Assembly (NCBI GenBank): GCA_002338525.1
Contig: DDIM01000001.1
Location: 178,322-242,321 of the forward strand
Length of the DNA: 64,000 bases
Direction: 5' to 3'
DNA from: Micavibrio sp. UBA1850
GTDB lineage: Bacteria; Pseudomonadota; Alphaproteobacteria; Micavibrionales; Micavibrionaceae
In this document: piece by piece, positions 27,845 through 35,962 of the stretch
Numbering within the stretch: the stretch's first letter is position 1
Layout of the letters: every line of letters starts with the position of its first letter
Notes under the pieces: model-generated
Told to the model about the DNA's origin: nothing
The model's input: only the letters and a program-made list of their open reading frames with translations
The model's database searches: none
Position numbers and translations under genes: made by a program

Positions 27845-28363
27845 TTACTTTGGGCTTGCTGAGGCTATTGTGATTCCCTCAGTTGCGGTCTTTTTTGCAG
27901 TTTCTTCCTTGGCAAAATTGTAGGCAGTCTTAGCTTGCTCATATAGAAGTTGCATTCTGCTGTTACGTGTATTTGATTTGTTATCGTATAGCATCGTCGA
28001 ATATTTGGTATAACCATCAGTATAAAACTCAACTGATGCGGTGATGTCATTGCCATTATGTCGTCGCGCTCCACCGTCTCTATCAGGCGCAAGTAAAAAC
28101 GCGACTGAGTAACCTTCGTCGTCAAGCATTTGTGCAACTTCATATGCTGCCATCATTAACTCTTTGTTTCCACCATGGACGACAATCGTAAGGTTATCAT
28201 GAGATAGCTTCTGGCCAACAAGTTGAACAACAGTTGTTTCCTCTGCACGTAAATCTTGCTTAATAAAATCTTTTCCGGCAAAAGCAGGCGTAGCAGACAT
28301 TGCAAGCATCGCGGTCATTGATACACCAAGTGCAAGATTTTTGAAATTTTTACTGATCGTCAT
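27845..28363 (-). CDS. Cassette protein B1: secreted 172-residue protein
   Basis: A predicted exported protein: a signal peptide ends near residue 29 (SATPAFAG), followed by a compact alpha/beta domain. Conserved segments shared with the paralogues at 28389 and 50103 are FIKQDLRAEETTVVQLVGQ, LTIVVHGGNKELM, and DDEGYSVAFLLAPDRDG. The alternating strand and helix pattern suggests a small Rossmann-like fold, but I recognise no family. It lies 25 bp downstream of its tandem paralogue on the same strand and probably shares its promoter. The end faces cassette protein A. Confidence 0.65.
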   Translation of the reverse strand: MTISKNFKNLALGVSMTAMLAMSATPAFAGKDFIKQDLRAEETTVVQLVGQKLSHDNLTIVVHGGNKELMMAAYEVAQMLDDEGYSVAFLLAPDRDGGARRHNGNDITASVEFYTDGYTKYSTMLYDNKSNTRNSRMQLLYEQAKTAYNFAKEETAKKTATEGITIASASPK

Positions 28364-28388
28364 TTTTACAAAGCCCCCGCTTTAAGAA

Positions 28389-28907
28389 TTATTTAGGACT
28401 AGTCGAGGCAATGGTAATTCCCTCAGTTACGGACTTTTTTGCCGCTTTTTCCTTAGCGTAATTATATGCTACGAGGCTCTGCTCATAAATACCCTGAATT
28501 ACGTCTTCAGATACTAATTTGTCATTATCATACATCATTGCTGCATACCGAGTATAACCATCTGTATAAAAATCAATTGTAGCAGTTCTATCATCACCAT
28601 CATATAAGCTCGCAGCACCGTCTCTATCTGGAGCGAGTAAAAACGCGACTGAGTAGCCTTCATCATCCAGCTTTTGAGCCGCTTTGTACGCAAGCATCAT
28701 CAAGTCTTTGTTTCCACCATGGACAACAATGGTCAAGTGTTCGTGTGATAATTCTTGTCCGACAAGTTGAACAACGGTTGTTTCCTCTGCTCGTAAATCT
28801 TTCTTAATAAAATCTTTTCCGGCAAAAGCGGGCGTAGCAGACATCGCAAGCATAGCAGTCATTGATGCGCCAATTGCAAGATTTTTGAAATTTTTACTGA
28901 TCGTCAT
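28389..28907 (-). CDS. Cassette protein B2: secreted 172-residue protein
   Basis: A paralogue of the next gene on this strand, with a nearly identical signal peptide and the same conserved blocks (LTIVVHGGNKDLM, DDEGYSVAFLLAPDRDGAAS). The two differ mainly in the last 70 residues, so this looks like a tandem duplication followed by divergence. The start ATG at 28907 has a G-rich ribosome site (gcgggggc). It is the first gene downstream of the promoter lying inside the 28941-29080 inverted-repeat segment, so its expression may switch with segment orientation. Confidence 0.65.
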   Translation of the reverse strand: MTISKNFKNLAIGASMTAMLAMSATPAFAGKDFIKKDLRAEETTVVQLVGQELSHEHLTIVVHGGNKDLMMLAYKAAQKLDDEGYSVAFLLAPDRDGAASLYDGDDRTATIDFYTDGYTRYAAMMYDNDKLVSEDVIQGIYEQSLVAYNYAKEKAAKKSVTEGITIASTSPK

Positions 28908-28940
28908 TTTTACAAAGCCCCCGCTTTAAAAATTATCTTC

Positions 28941-29080
28941 AACTTTTATCGAAAAGTAAGACGTAATTAATTTATAATCTAGTATCATATCTTTAGCAAA
29001 AATCATTACCGTAATCAAGCAAAATTAACTGTCCTTAAAAGCCTTATAAACCGTGGATATCTAACTTTTCGATAAAAGTT
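28941..29080. repeat. 20-bp inverted repeats bracketing a possible invertible promoter segment
   Basis: Left copy aacttttatcgaaaagtaag (28941-28960) and right copy ctaacttttcgataaaagtt (29061-29080) are reverse complements with one mismatch, separated by 100 bp. Each copy is itself near-palindromic: arms acttttt-like (acttt t) and aaaagt flank a 4-bp asymmetric centre, atcg on the left and cgat on the right. That is the expected form of a tyrosine-recombinase crossover site. A recombinase gene starts 75 bp to the right. Confidence 0.6.
28971..28999 (-). promoter_or_regulatory. Candidate promoter for the secreted-protein genes, inside the inverted-repeat segment
   Basis: On the minus strand, -35 ttgcta (28999-28994), a 17-bp spacer and -10 tataaa (28976-28971) point towards the gene starting at 28907. 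Inversion of the segment between the flanking repeats would turn this promoter towards the recombinase gene instead. Match to consensus is moderate. Confidence 0.4.
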
Positions 29081-29154
29081 AGACTAATCATGGAGATACA
29101 AACATCATATAAGAGCTACGGTTTATAGGTGTTGAGGGCTGGGAGGCCCAAGTA

Positions 29155-29793
29155 ATGCCCGAACAATATTATAAACCGCGGAACTTCAACCACCCTAAAA
29201 AGGGCTCCTGCACTAAGACAGAACCCATACGTAATAAATGCGATATTGAGCGAATTAAGGCACTGCTTGATGACAAGCCACGTGATTACTGCTTGTTTAC
29301 GCTTGGTATCAACACTGCCTTTCGTGCTAGTGAGCTTGTATCAATCCTTGTGGGGCAAGTATCACATCTTCGCCCGTTTGATACACTCACGCTTAAACAG
29401 CCTAAAACTGGAAAGTTTAGAACGGTTACTATCAATCAAAATGCATATGAGGCTATCAGGCGATGCTTAGCGGCGCATCCTGATAGAGACAATCTTGATG
29501 CCCCGCTCTTTTTCTCGATGACGACAAGAAGAGCATTAAAAGCAAATACGCTTTCAAAATATATGAAGGAATGGTGCGCCCTTGCCGGTTTGCAAGGACA
29601 GTTTAGTTCTCACTCAATCCGTAAAACATGGGGGTACAGTGTCTACCGATATTATAATCATGACATTGCACATTCATCACGAAAAATTGCCGAGATAATG
29701 ATGGCATTCGGCCACAAAACCGAACGCCAAACATTGGATTATCTTTGCATTTCAGATCGTGAAATTCAGTCGTTGTTTCAAATGGAGCTTTGA
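29155..29793 (+). CDS. FimB-sized tyrosine recombinase
   Basis: A 212-residue recombinase consisting of the catalytic domain with only a short N-terminal extension, like the fimbrial switch recombinases FimB/FimE (about 200 residues) and unlike full integrases. Catalytic residues are visible: Arg in NTAFRASELVS, Lys in PKTGKFRT, His-x-x-Arg in SHSIRKTWGY, and FGHKTERQTLDYL with the late His and the nucleophile Tyr. A good ribosome site (gggagg) precedes ATG 29155. Its start lies next to the 20-bp inverted repeats, its probable target. The 3' end overlaps the convergent P4-type integrase by 16 bp. Confidence 0.8.
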   Translation: MPEQYYKPRNFNHPKKGSCTKTEPIRNKCDIERIKALLDDKPRDYCLFTLGINTAFRASELVSILVGQVSHLRPFDTLTLKQPKTGKFRTVTINQNAYEAIRRCLAAHPDRDNLDAPLFFSMTTRRALKANTLSKYMKEWCALAGLQGQFSSHSIRKTWGYSVYRYYNHDIAHSSRKIAEIMMAFGHKTERQTLDYLCISDREIQSLFQMEL

Positions 29794-30998
29794 CCCACTA
29801 TAGCAGATAACTCGTCGCACCACGCTTGATATGCCTTTGATTGCTCGGGCAGGTAATCGTAGCGATCATATACCCTAGCGACAGGACTTCCCATAGCATG
29901 ACCAATCATAATTTCAGCAATATGAAAGTTTGTTAATTTAGAAAAGCGTGTCCTAGCACTTCGACGCAAGTCATGCATTGAAAAATGAACCATTGAGTAG
30001 GCTTCACGCCTACGTAAATACTGCATAATATTATAAGGTATAGCTAATGGGGCGCTTGCTCCCATAACTTCGCGGGTACCATCATTAGTAAAAACATACT
30101 CACTGTCCGCGCTCAATAGAAAAGCTTGTCTAAGCATATTTTCTATCATTGGCACGATTGGGCGGAGCAGCGGCTTACAACTTTTTTTACCTAACTTGTG
30201 GTTTTCTGGCGGGATTGTCCATACCCCTTTCTCGAAATCAAAGTCAGCTTTTTTTGCTTGGCGTAACTCACCATTACGACAACCATAGATTAAACATAGC
30301 TTCACAAAAATTTTATTTTTGATCGTAATACGCGACTTATTAACTGCAAGCCAGAGCATCTGTAGCTCTTCATCTGAAAGACAACGGTCTGTTGAACGCT
30401 TTTGAATATTCAGATCACTTTTGGCATAAATATCTGATAGTGGATTGCTTGCCAATAGCCTTCGTTTCACACCGAAACGATAAAGCTGTTTAGCATTTAC
30501 TAGTAAGCGCTCAGTAATTGCAGGCTTACTTGGTGCTAGCTCTTCAAGTATCTCCAACCACGCATGTAAAGAAATTTTTTCCGCAGGTAACTTACCAAGT
30601 TTTGGAAACACATGAATTTCAAAGCTGCGTTTAACCTCATGGTGGCCTTTTTTATTGTGAACGCAATATGCTTCATACCATAAATAGAAAAGACCTGAGA
30701 GTGATTCAGCGGCAGCGATAGCTTGTTTTTCAAGAAGACGTACCGTTTTAGGGTTGTGCCCCTGCTCAAGCTGTTTTTTAAGGCGTTGTGTTTCTATCCT
30801 CGCTTCCTTTAAACTCATCAAAGGATATGAGCCCAAATCCACCCGTCCGGCCTTACCCGCATGCTGATAGCGTAACGTGTAGGTGATTTTACCCTTCGGA
30901 GAAAGCCGAATGCTTAGACCATCACGGTCAGTCTTCTCTAAGGCTTTATCTCTTAGCTTTTTATAATTGGCTTTTAGCCATGTTTCAGTCAGTGCCAC
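29778..30998 (-). CDS. P4-type tyrosine integrase
   Basis: A 406-residue integrase. The N-terminal DUF4102 arm-binding domain shows DGLSIRLSPKGKITYTLRYQ and RVDLGSYPLMSLKEAR. A SAM-like core-binding domain covers about residues 100-190. The catalytic domain has Arg in CLIYGCRNGELRQAK, His-x-x-Arg in MHDLRRSARTRF, and IGHAMGSPVARVYDRYDYL with His and Tyr. The first codon appears to be GTG (30998), with aagga upstream. It resembles integrases of gammaproteobacterial islands, suggesting that the defence genes to its right arrived with it. Intact. Confidence 0.88.
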   Translation of the reverse strand: MALTETWLKANYKKLRDKALEKTDRDGLSIRLSPKGKITYTLRYQHAGKAGRVDLGSYPLMSLKEARIETQRLKKQLEQGHNPKTVRLLEKQAIAAAESLSGLFYLWYEAYCVHNKKGHHEVKRSFEIHVFPKLGKLPAEKISLHAWLEILEELAPSKPAITERLLVNAKQLYRFGVKRRLLASNPLSDIYAKSDLNIQKRSTDRCLSDEELQMLWLAVNKSRITIKNKIFVKLCLIYGCRNGELRQAKKADFDFEKGVWTIPPENHKLGKKSCKPLLRPIVPMIENMLRQAFLLSADSEYVFTNDGTREVMGASAPLAIPYNIMQYLRRREAYSMVHFSMHDLRRSARTRFSKLTNFHIAEIMIGHAMGSPVARVYDRYDYLPEQSKAYQAWCDELSAIVGQSSI

Positions 30999-31448
30999 CT
31001 TTCAGTCCTTAACCCGCTCTGCGGATCTGTTTGTACAAATTTTTTAAGGAAGGCTTTTAAGAGAAAATTTGTACGAGAATTTGTACAAATCCCTACTGAC
31101 TTAGGATGGCATAGACTGGCTTGAGATGATGATAGGACAACTGAAGACGCGTTATAACATTTTGTTTTTAATGTAAAACATGTCTTTTCTTGTCTTAATT
31201 TGACTTAGGTTACTTTATTCGGGTGTGAGATGATAGCGAAAGTTCTTCGCTTGTTGATTTCATTAAGAAAATCGGCGTTTGCCATGTATCTAAATTCCCG
31301 TTTTGTACAACTATTTGTACAAAAAAATAAAGTTAACTCTAAGCCCTGATCTTCAAGCAGATTGCCACGGCCTACAGCCAGCAAAACCTCCCATCAAAGC
31401 ATTGAAAAATTTGAGCGCTATTCTAGCAAAATAACGAAGTACTATAAA
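30999..31448. repeat. Integrase upstream region with five TTGTAC repeats
   Basis: A 450-bp gene-free stretch. The motif ttgtac(aa) occurs at 31031, 31069, 31081, 31303 and 31315. The copies at 31030-31040, 31079-31090 and 31314-31323 are palindromic (tttgtacaaa-like). Such clustered sites before an integrase gene fit arm-binding sites or operators of the integrase or its directionality factor. I could not identify an attachment core or tRNA fragment here. Confidence 0.5.
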
Positions 31449-32363
31449 TCAAACACTCAGTACTTCTTTTAGCTTGTCTAACGCCAGCTTATGTTTGTCA
31501 TCTGGCATTTTTGCCAGATTAATCTGTTTCCATTTAATGGCCGGAAGATCACTAACAGCATCAAGCTCAAGTAATGCCCAATCCGGCTCACGGTTTTTAA
31601 ACGACAGTAAAAACCCTTTTTCACTATCGGTCAGCCCTTGGTGAATAAGCTCTACCAAACGCTCTCTCACGGCCACCAGCTCTTCAAGTGGTACGTCCGT
31701 TTCGGCCATGTTTGCAAATTCACCTGCATAAATGGCCGCTATATCTTTAAATTGCGGCCTTAACAGTTCGGCCATTGGCCGATTGTGACTTGAGAGATAG
31801 ATAATTAATGCTTTTCGTATCTCATCCGTCAGGCCTTCATTTTCCAAGAGCCACTTCACATCAAATAAATCTCTTGGGTGCTGCCTATCTAGTGCGGCGC
31901 ATATTTTGCCAGCATAAAGGTCAGCCAAGGCCACCACAGGCACTTCTGCATAACCAAACTCATCTTCTACGGCTGCGCATACTTCCATCAATTTGGGCTC
32001 GTAAACCGTGCCACGTAACACAGGCGATAACTCAACTTTTATCTGCACACCATTACGGCCAACGATTAATCTCAGTGCATCGCGCTTTGATTTATAGGCT
32101 TCTGTAAGCTCTATATCTTTAAACGCGGTTTTTAAATCTGCGCTTATGGCATCTAATGCTTCGCTGATTTCCTGCAATGCCGCATCACGGCTTTTCATGG
32201 GCAGATAAACCAAATCAATATCAACCGACAAGCGCGGAAACTCTCTGACAAAGAGATTAATCGCCGTACCGCCTTTAAGTGCAAAGCATTCCTGCTTAGC
32301 GACAAAGGGCAAAACCTGCATCAGTAACTGCACTTGCTTGTAATAAATACTGTTTATATCCAT
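31449..32363 (-). CDS. abiEii: AbiEii-type nucleotidyltransferase toxin
   Basis: A 304-residue protein of the AbiEii/AbiGii nucleotidyltransferase family, the toxin of type IV toxin-antitoxin (abortive infection) systems. Motif I, ALKGGTAIN, is followed by the metal-binding pair in SVDIDLVYLP. Motif III/IV residues lie in VVALADLYAGKICAALDRQH and PRDLFDVKWLLE. Family toxins transfer nucleotides (GTP preferred, or onto tRNA in relatives) and halt growth on phage infection. It starts 2 bp after the antitoxin stop, the standard order (antitoxin first). Confidence 0.9.
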   Translation of the reverse strand: MDINSIYYKQVQLLMQVLPFVAKQECFALKGGTAINLFVREFPRLSVDIDLVYLPMKSRDAALQEISEALDAISADLKTAFKDIELTEAYKSKRDALRLIVGRNGVQIKVELSPVLRGTVYEPKLMEVCAAVEDEFGYAEVPVVALADLYAGKICAALDRQHPRDLFDVKWLLENEGLTDEIRKALIIYLSSHNRPMAELLRPQFKDIAAIYAGEFANMAETDVPLEELVAVRERLVELIHQGLTDSEKGFLLSFKNREPDWALLELDAVSDLPAIKWKQINLAKMPDDKHKLALDKLKEVLSV

Positions 32364-32365
32364 CT

Positions 32366-33295
32366 CTAGCTTTCGCTTTCCTTCGCCATATGTGACGGCA
32401 CAGTGATCAAATAATCCGTATCCAACTTACCGCCTTTAGCCACAACGCGCTTGCCTGAGCCTAGATCGTAATCCTCGACATTTAGCTTGTTAAACCAAGG
32501 GTAAGCTTGGCGCTTTGCCAGCCAGAAAAACAAGCGCTTTACCTTCACGCTTTTACAGGCTTTTAAAAGCATATCGAGCTTTCTAGGCGATAAATTCACT
32601 AAGCCTTGCATTAGCTCATCAGCATGTTCAAAGCTAACGGCATCGGGTAAATCAACCAGTAATTCCAATAGCGCTTTTTCAGGGCATGAAAAATACACTG
32701 GGGGCAGTTCTGCCTCCCATTCATGCTGCCTGATAAACGTTTTGTCTTGTAACAGCCATTCAGGCCATAAGGTATTGGTACTATGCCCCTCACATTCAAC
32801 GGGCAACGACAAACGCCCCAGCCATGATGGCAACTTGCCTTGTGCATATAAATGAATATGCGGCGTACTGCCTAACGACAGATACTGCGACAATCCCGAT
32901 AATGATAATGCTGACAACCCGCCAACGATCACCGAAGGCAAATTATCCGAGCTGTTCACATCCATACGCTGCATAGAGGCAACCACCCCTTCCCAGCTCA
33001 ATGAGCGGGAATACTGGCTATATACGCCAGTAGCCAGTAATAACAAGGTTTCTGTTTTCACTGCATTATCGATGGCATGAGCACTTAAGCCTTGTTCAGC
33101 CAGCCACTTTTTCGTTGCCAGCATGCCATAGGGTAGAAGCGCTTTAAGTGACTGCTTATAAGCCCCTTTTGCTACATCATCATGTGAAGTAGTGCTGTTA
33201 ACCAAGCGTAAAACCCTTTTTAGTTTACCATTAGCTTTATTTGCGGCGATTAACGCCGTAAAAAACAATATGTATAAACTATCATAATCAAACAT
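32366..33295 (-). CDS. abiEi: AbiEi-type antitoxin and autorepressor
   Basis: The antitoxin half of the AbiE pair, 309 residues from the first ATG. The segment KKWLAEQGLSAHAIDNAVKT is the N-terminal winged-helix DNA-binding region; the C-terminal part (PVYFSCPEKALLELLVDLPD and on) is the antitoxin domain that neutralises AbiEii. In most relatives the protein begins close to that winged helix, so ATG 33124 (MLATKKWL) may be the true start, giving 252 residues. Neither start has a strong ribosome site. The upstream 11-bp perfect inverted repeat is a probable autorepression operator. Confidence 0.87.
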   Translation of the reverse strand: MFDYDSLYILFFTALIAANKANGKLKRVLRLVNSTTSHDDVAKGAYKQSLKALLPYGMLATKKWLAEQGLSAHAIDNAVKTETLLLLATGVYSQYSRSLSWEGVVASMQRMDVNSSDNLPSVIVGGLSALSLSGLSQYLSLGSTPHIHLYAQGKLPSWLGRLSLPVECEGHSTNTLWPEWLLQDKTFIRQHEWEAELPPVYFSCPEKALLELLVDLPDAVSFEHADELMQGLVNLSPRKLDMLLKACKSVKVKRLFFWLAKRQAYPWFNKLNVEDYDLGSGKRVVAKGGKLDTDYLITVPSHMAKESES

Positions 33296-33376
33296 AGTTT
33301 ACCACTATTAAGTTTCACGGCGGTAAGCGCCGCGAAACACATAAATCATAAACCGGAACGGTTTAAAACAAAGGTG

Positions 33377-33401
33377 TTATTGGTATTGCCAATACCAATA
33401 A
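33377..33401. promoter_or_regulatory. Perfect 11-bp inverted repeat upstream of the AbiE operon
   Basis: ttattggtatt-gcc-aataccaataa, a perfect hairpin 82 bp upstream of the first abiEi ATG. AbiEi proteins repress their own promoter by binding inverted repeats upstream of the operon, so this is the natural operator candidate. Confidence 0.5.
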
Positions 33402-33415
33402 CCAGCATTATTGAA

Positions 33416-33502
33416 ACTTTTGGGGCTCAGCTTGGCGACAGCGGAGACAAGACAAGCGAAGTATGAGCGATTTAGGCCGTATGGCCTCTGAGCCCCAAAA
33501 GT
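33416..33502. repeat. 15-bp perfect inverted repeat with 57-bp spacer between ardA and abiE
   Basis: acttttggggctcag (33416-33430) and ctgagccccaaaagt (33488-33502) are exact reverse complements. The spacer is not coding and is rich in agcg/gaag repeats. It lies in the 265-bp gap after ardA, so it may serve as a bidirectional terminator-like hairpin, a small mobile repeat or a structured RNA. No T-run follows the right arm, which argues against a simple terminator. Confidence 0.45.
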
Positions 33503-33560
33503 GCGCTACAAAAAGTAAACTCCCGCCCCTTCAAAATAAAAGGGGCAGAAGCTCGCCTGT

Positions 33561-34076
33561 TTAATGGTTCCAGAAAATATGCACTTCCTGATAACCTGTT
33601 TCGATGGTGAATACATCGCCGCCAAGCTCCATGTCACGCCCCATCTTTTCATAGTCGATATAAAAGGCTAAATGCTCAGGAATTTGTGTGGTTTCTTCGG
33701 TCAGCTCTTCGGCATAGTCAGCCAGTGAGGTATAACAACCGCAATAATTGTCTTCAATCGCTGTTTGCGCATCGTCGATGCTATCGCCAAAGTGAGATAA
33801 TAATTCGCCTGCAATTTCACCATGCTCCTCAATGAAACAAGCGACTTCGTGCGCGCGCTCAATGCCTTCATATTCAGACACAGAATAACCTGCAAAGCCT
33901 TCATAATCATGGATGGCATATTCTTCGGCATCGTCTTCGGGGCTGTTGGCTAATAACACATTAATTTGCTCTTGAATGTCGTCCAGCGCTTGTGTGGCAT
34001 CAATCCAAACACCATGTAACTTGCCATTGTTGTATGCAGCTAGGTCTGCAACATAAACTTTAATTTCTTCGCTCAT
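33561..34076 (-). CDS. ardA: Antirestriction protein ArdA
   Basis: A 171-residue, very acidic DNA mimic that blocks type I restriction enzymes, helping mobile elements enter a new host. The start (KVYVADLAAYNNGKLHGVWI, then DATQ) and the later EYAIHDYEGF and YEGIERAHEVACFI are ArdA signatures. ATG 34076 (MSEEIKVYV) is chosen for its aaggag site; the longer frame to 34103 lacks one. It is notable that the same element also encodes a complete type I restriction system. Confidence 0.93.
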   Translation of the reverse strand: MSEEIKVYVADLAAYNNGKLHGVWIDATQALDDIQEQINVLLANSPEDDAEEYAIHDYEGFAGYSVSEYEGIERAHEVACFIEEHGEIAGELLSHFGDSIDDAQTAIEDNYCGCYTSLADYAEELTEETTQIPEHLAFYIDYEKMGRDMELGGDVFTIETGYQEVHIFWNH

Positions 34077-34105
34077 TTCTTTGCTCCTTAATCTTAAAAA
34101 CACAT

Positions 34106-34292
34106 CCCCTTTTGGGGTTGAAAACCCCAGAAAAAGAAGCGAGCTGGCGAGCGAAGATCACATGTTTTGGCGCAATCCAGACAGGGGGAACCACCCAGCC
34201 TGCACAAACCTGAACTTGAGAAGGTGCGGAAGGTTGGGGGATGTCTTGATGAAGCCAAGTTATGTGATATTTTTACGTCTACCCAAAAGGGG
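34106..34292. ncRNA. Possible structured leader or repeat upstream of ardA
   Basis: Nested complementary segments: ccccttttggg (34106-34116) with cccaaaagggg (34282-34292); atcacat (about 34157-34163) with atgtgat (about 34262-34268); and an inner imperfect stem between ccacccagcctgcac and gtgcggaaggttggggg. A separate 7-bp hairpin (tggggtt/aacccca) sits just before ardA. This looks like a folded RNA, a single-strand promoter of the kind known for some ardA genes, or a small palindromic mobile repeat. I know no named motif for it. The rest of the gap to 34603 holds only a palindrome, gaacacgaacgtgttc, at 34312-34327. Confidence 0.35.
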
Positions 34293-34603
34293 AAACTAGA
34301 ACACTAGATGCGAACACGAACGTGTTCTTCCTATTTTCAGCGCAGCGAAACTCTTTATAAACAAAAGCAGCAGCGCTTTAGTGCTGATCCAAATGACCAA
34401 TCAATCTTTACCGCCACATTTGAAAACGCGTGAACCCACGCGGCCTTTTTAGCATCCACATTAACGTGAATAGCGGTTTATTCCTGCAAGCATAAAATGC
34501 TTCTCCATTGCATTGCGACCAAGGTGCAGGCAACCACATATTCTCGACCACGCGGCTTTACAAAGGCCGTGGTTGTCACGTCCTCCAAATATAGGAGGTT
34601 ACG

Positions 34604-34783
34604 ATGAGATTAGTAACAAAATTTGAATTAGCAGCTAAAAACACATATCAGCTTCACGGCTTACATAAAGAAGCGTTCATCGAGCTGATAAAAAGCAATG
34701 CACGTACGCTACAGCGCACAAATGCTTTGGCTTCACTGCAAAATATCGAGAATGAGCTTGTATCAAGGGTTTTACGCCCTTGA
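34604..34783 (+). CDS. Small hypothetical protein, 59 residues
   Basis: A short gene with a perfect ribosome site (ggaggt) 6 bp before ATG 34604. The product begins MRLVTKFELAAKNTYQLHGL, is basic, and looks fully helical. Small proteins of this kind sit near ardA in gammaproteobacterial islands, so far without a function. A stem-loop just upstream (near 34550-34575) and a perfect 10-bp hairpin overlapping the stop codon (gtatcaaggg...cccttgatac, 34760-34786) bracket the gene. Confidence 0.6.
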   Translation: MRLVTKFELAAKNTYQLHGLHKEAFIELIKSNARTLQRTNALASLQNIENELVSRVLRP

Positions 34784-34835
34784 TACTAATATTCGCTAGA
34801 GGTAGCGGTGGTATAACTCCAAGAGAAATTGTCTC

Positions 34836-35915
34836 TCAGATATTAATTCTATTAGTATCTGTAGATGACATAACCATATTCAAACCAACTCCTATTTCTT
34901 GATGGTTCATTGTCATCAATATTTTATGCGCTTCGCGAATACTGTCATCCATAGGTTGATCACATCTAATTTGTTCAATATAAAGCCTAAAAAATCCAGC
35001 CATTAGATCAGCAACTTGTATACCTACACAATTATGTGATGCTTTAAACAAGAGGTCAGCACTCATATCCAATTTGTAATCAGAACTATCTGATATAAAT
35101 CCCAATTTCTCAGAAGGAATACTTTCTAGATCATGTTTTGACTTCTTAACGATATCATCGAATTGCAGTTGTTCATCATGGAAGATTTTTACATCTGACA
35201 AGTTTTGCTTCATAAATAGGTTAATTCTTGCGTAAATATTTGTAAAACTCGATAGGTTTGGCAGCATCCAAATTGTCTTCCCGTGCTTGCCTATGTCTGG
35301 AATGGGAAGAAAGTCGCTTATATCATCGCTTTTCCCAAGAACGTTCTCCTTAACGTCATCACGTGTCATGTTAAGACTATGAATAATCGCTTTTGAAACG
35401 TCATTTTTACTATTTTGAAGCACTCCAATGAATTCATCAATTAGATCAATAAGCCCACTTGCTGAAGGCTCGGTGCATAACTTAAGAAAATGAATATAGA
35501 GCTCATCTGGCATGTAAGCATATAAACACTCGGCAAAAACATTGCGAATATAATTCGTTTCACGGGTTTCAGCCTTGAAACAATTCCCTGGTAATACAAG
35601 GCTATTAACGATATTTGCCGTTAACATGAATTTTTTATCTACCGCTTCAATAAATATGGGCCAATTTTCGTCTTTTATAAGGTTGAAGAGTTCTGCAATA
35701 AATTCAGGCTTTCTTTTATACAGTTTTGAAGCCTTTAGTTCTTTAGCTTTAATTTTGTAGTGCTGAAGTAACGGGAGAATTTTATTATTAAGTTCGGTCT
35801 CGTTACCGATTCCTATCGCTGCCAAAGTGAATGTTTTTTGTCCGCCATAAGTATTCTCAAAGGACTTTTGAGAAATCCCCCCCGTATTACCACTTTCATC
35901 TAGATAGAATTCCAT
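34836..35915 (-). CDS. DUF3800 domain protein
   Basis: A 359-residue protein opening with EFYLDESGNTGG, the hallmark of DUF3800, a family with a predicted RNase H-like fold and acidic catalytic residues (Asp and Glu of this motif; a further acidic pair near GIQVADLMAGF). DUF3800 genes are common in defence islands, with biochemical role largely unknown. It is the last gene of the minus-strand run HsdM-HsdM-HsdS-HsdR-SIR2-HerA and lies after the EAD-like micro-ORF. The start is at 35915 with only a weak ribosome site. Confidence 0.75.
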   Translation of the reverse strand: MEFYLDESGNTGGISQKSFENTYGGQKTFTLAAIGIGNETELNNKILPLLQHYKIKAKELKASKLYKRKPEFIAELFNLIKDENWPIFIEAVDKKFMLTANIVNSLVLPGNCFKAETRETNYIRNVFAECLYAYMPDELYIHFLKLCTEPSASGLIDLIDEFIGVLQNSKNDVSKAIIHSLNMTRDDVKENVLGKSDDISDFLPIPDIGKHGKTIWMLPNLSSFTNIYARINLFMKQNLSDVKIFHDEQLQFDDIVKKSKHDLESIPSEKLGFISDSSDYKLDMSADLLFKASHNCVGIQVADLMAGFFRLYIEQIRCDQPMDDSIREAHKILMTMNHQEIGVGLNMVMSSTDTNRINI

Positions 35916-35962
35916 GCCGGACCTACTCTCAAACAGTCGTCACCCATTGCGGGTTCAGTTTA

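Noticed and set aside
28941..29080. A dif-like chromosome dimer resolution site.
   Set aside because: The arms do not resemble XerC/XerD half-sites, there are two inverted copies, and the location is inside a mobile element next to its own recombinase.
34081..34299. Plus-strand frame of 72 codons upstream of ardA.
   Set aside because: It runs through the nested inverted repeats, starts inside the ardA ribosome region and has no protein-like composition.
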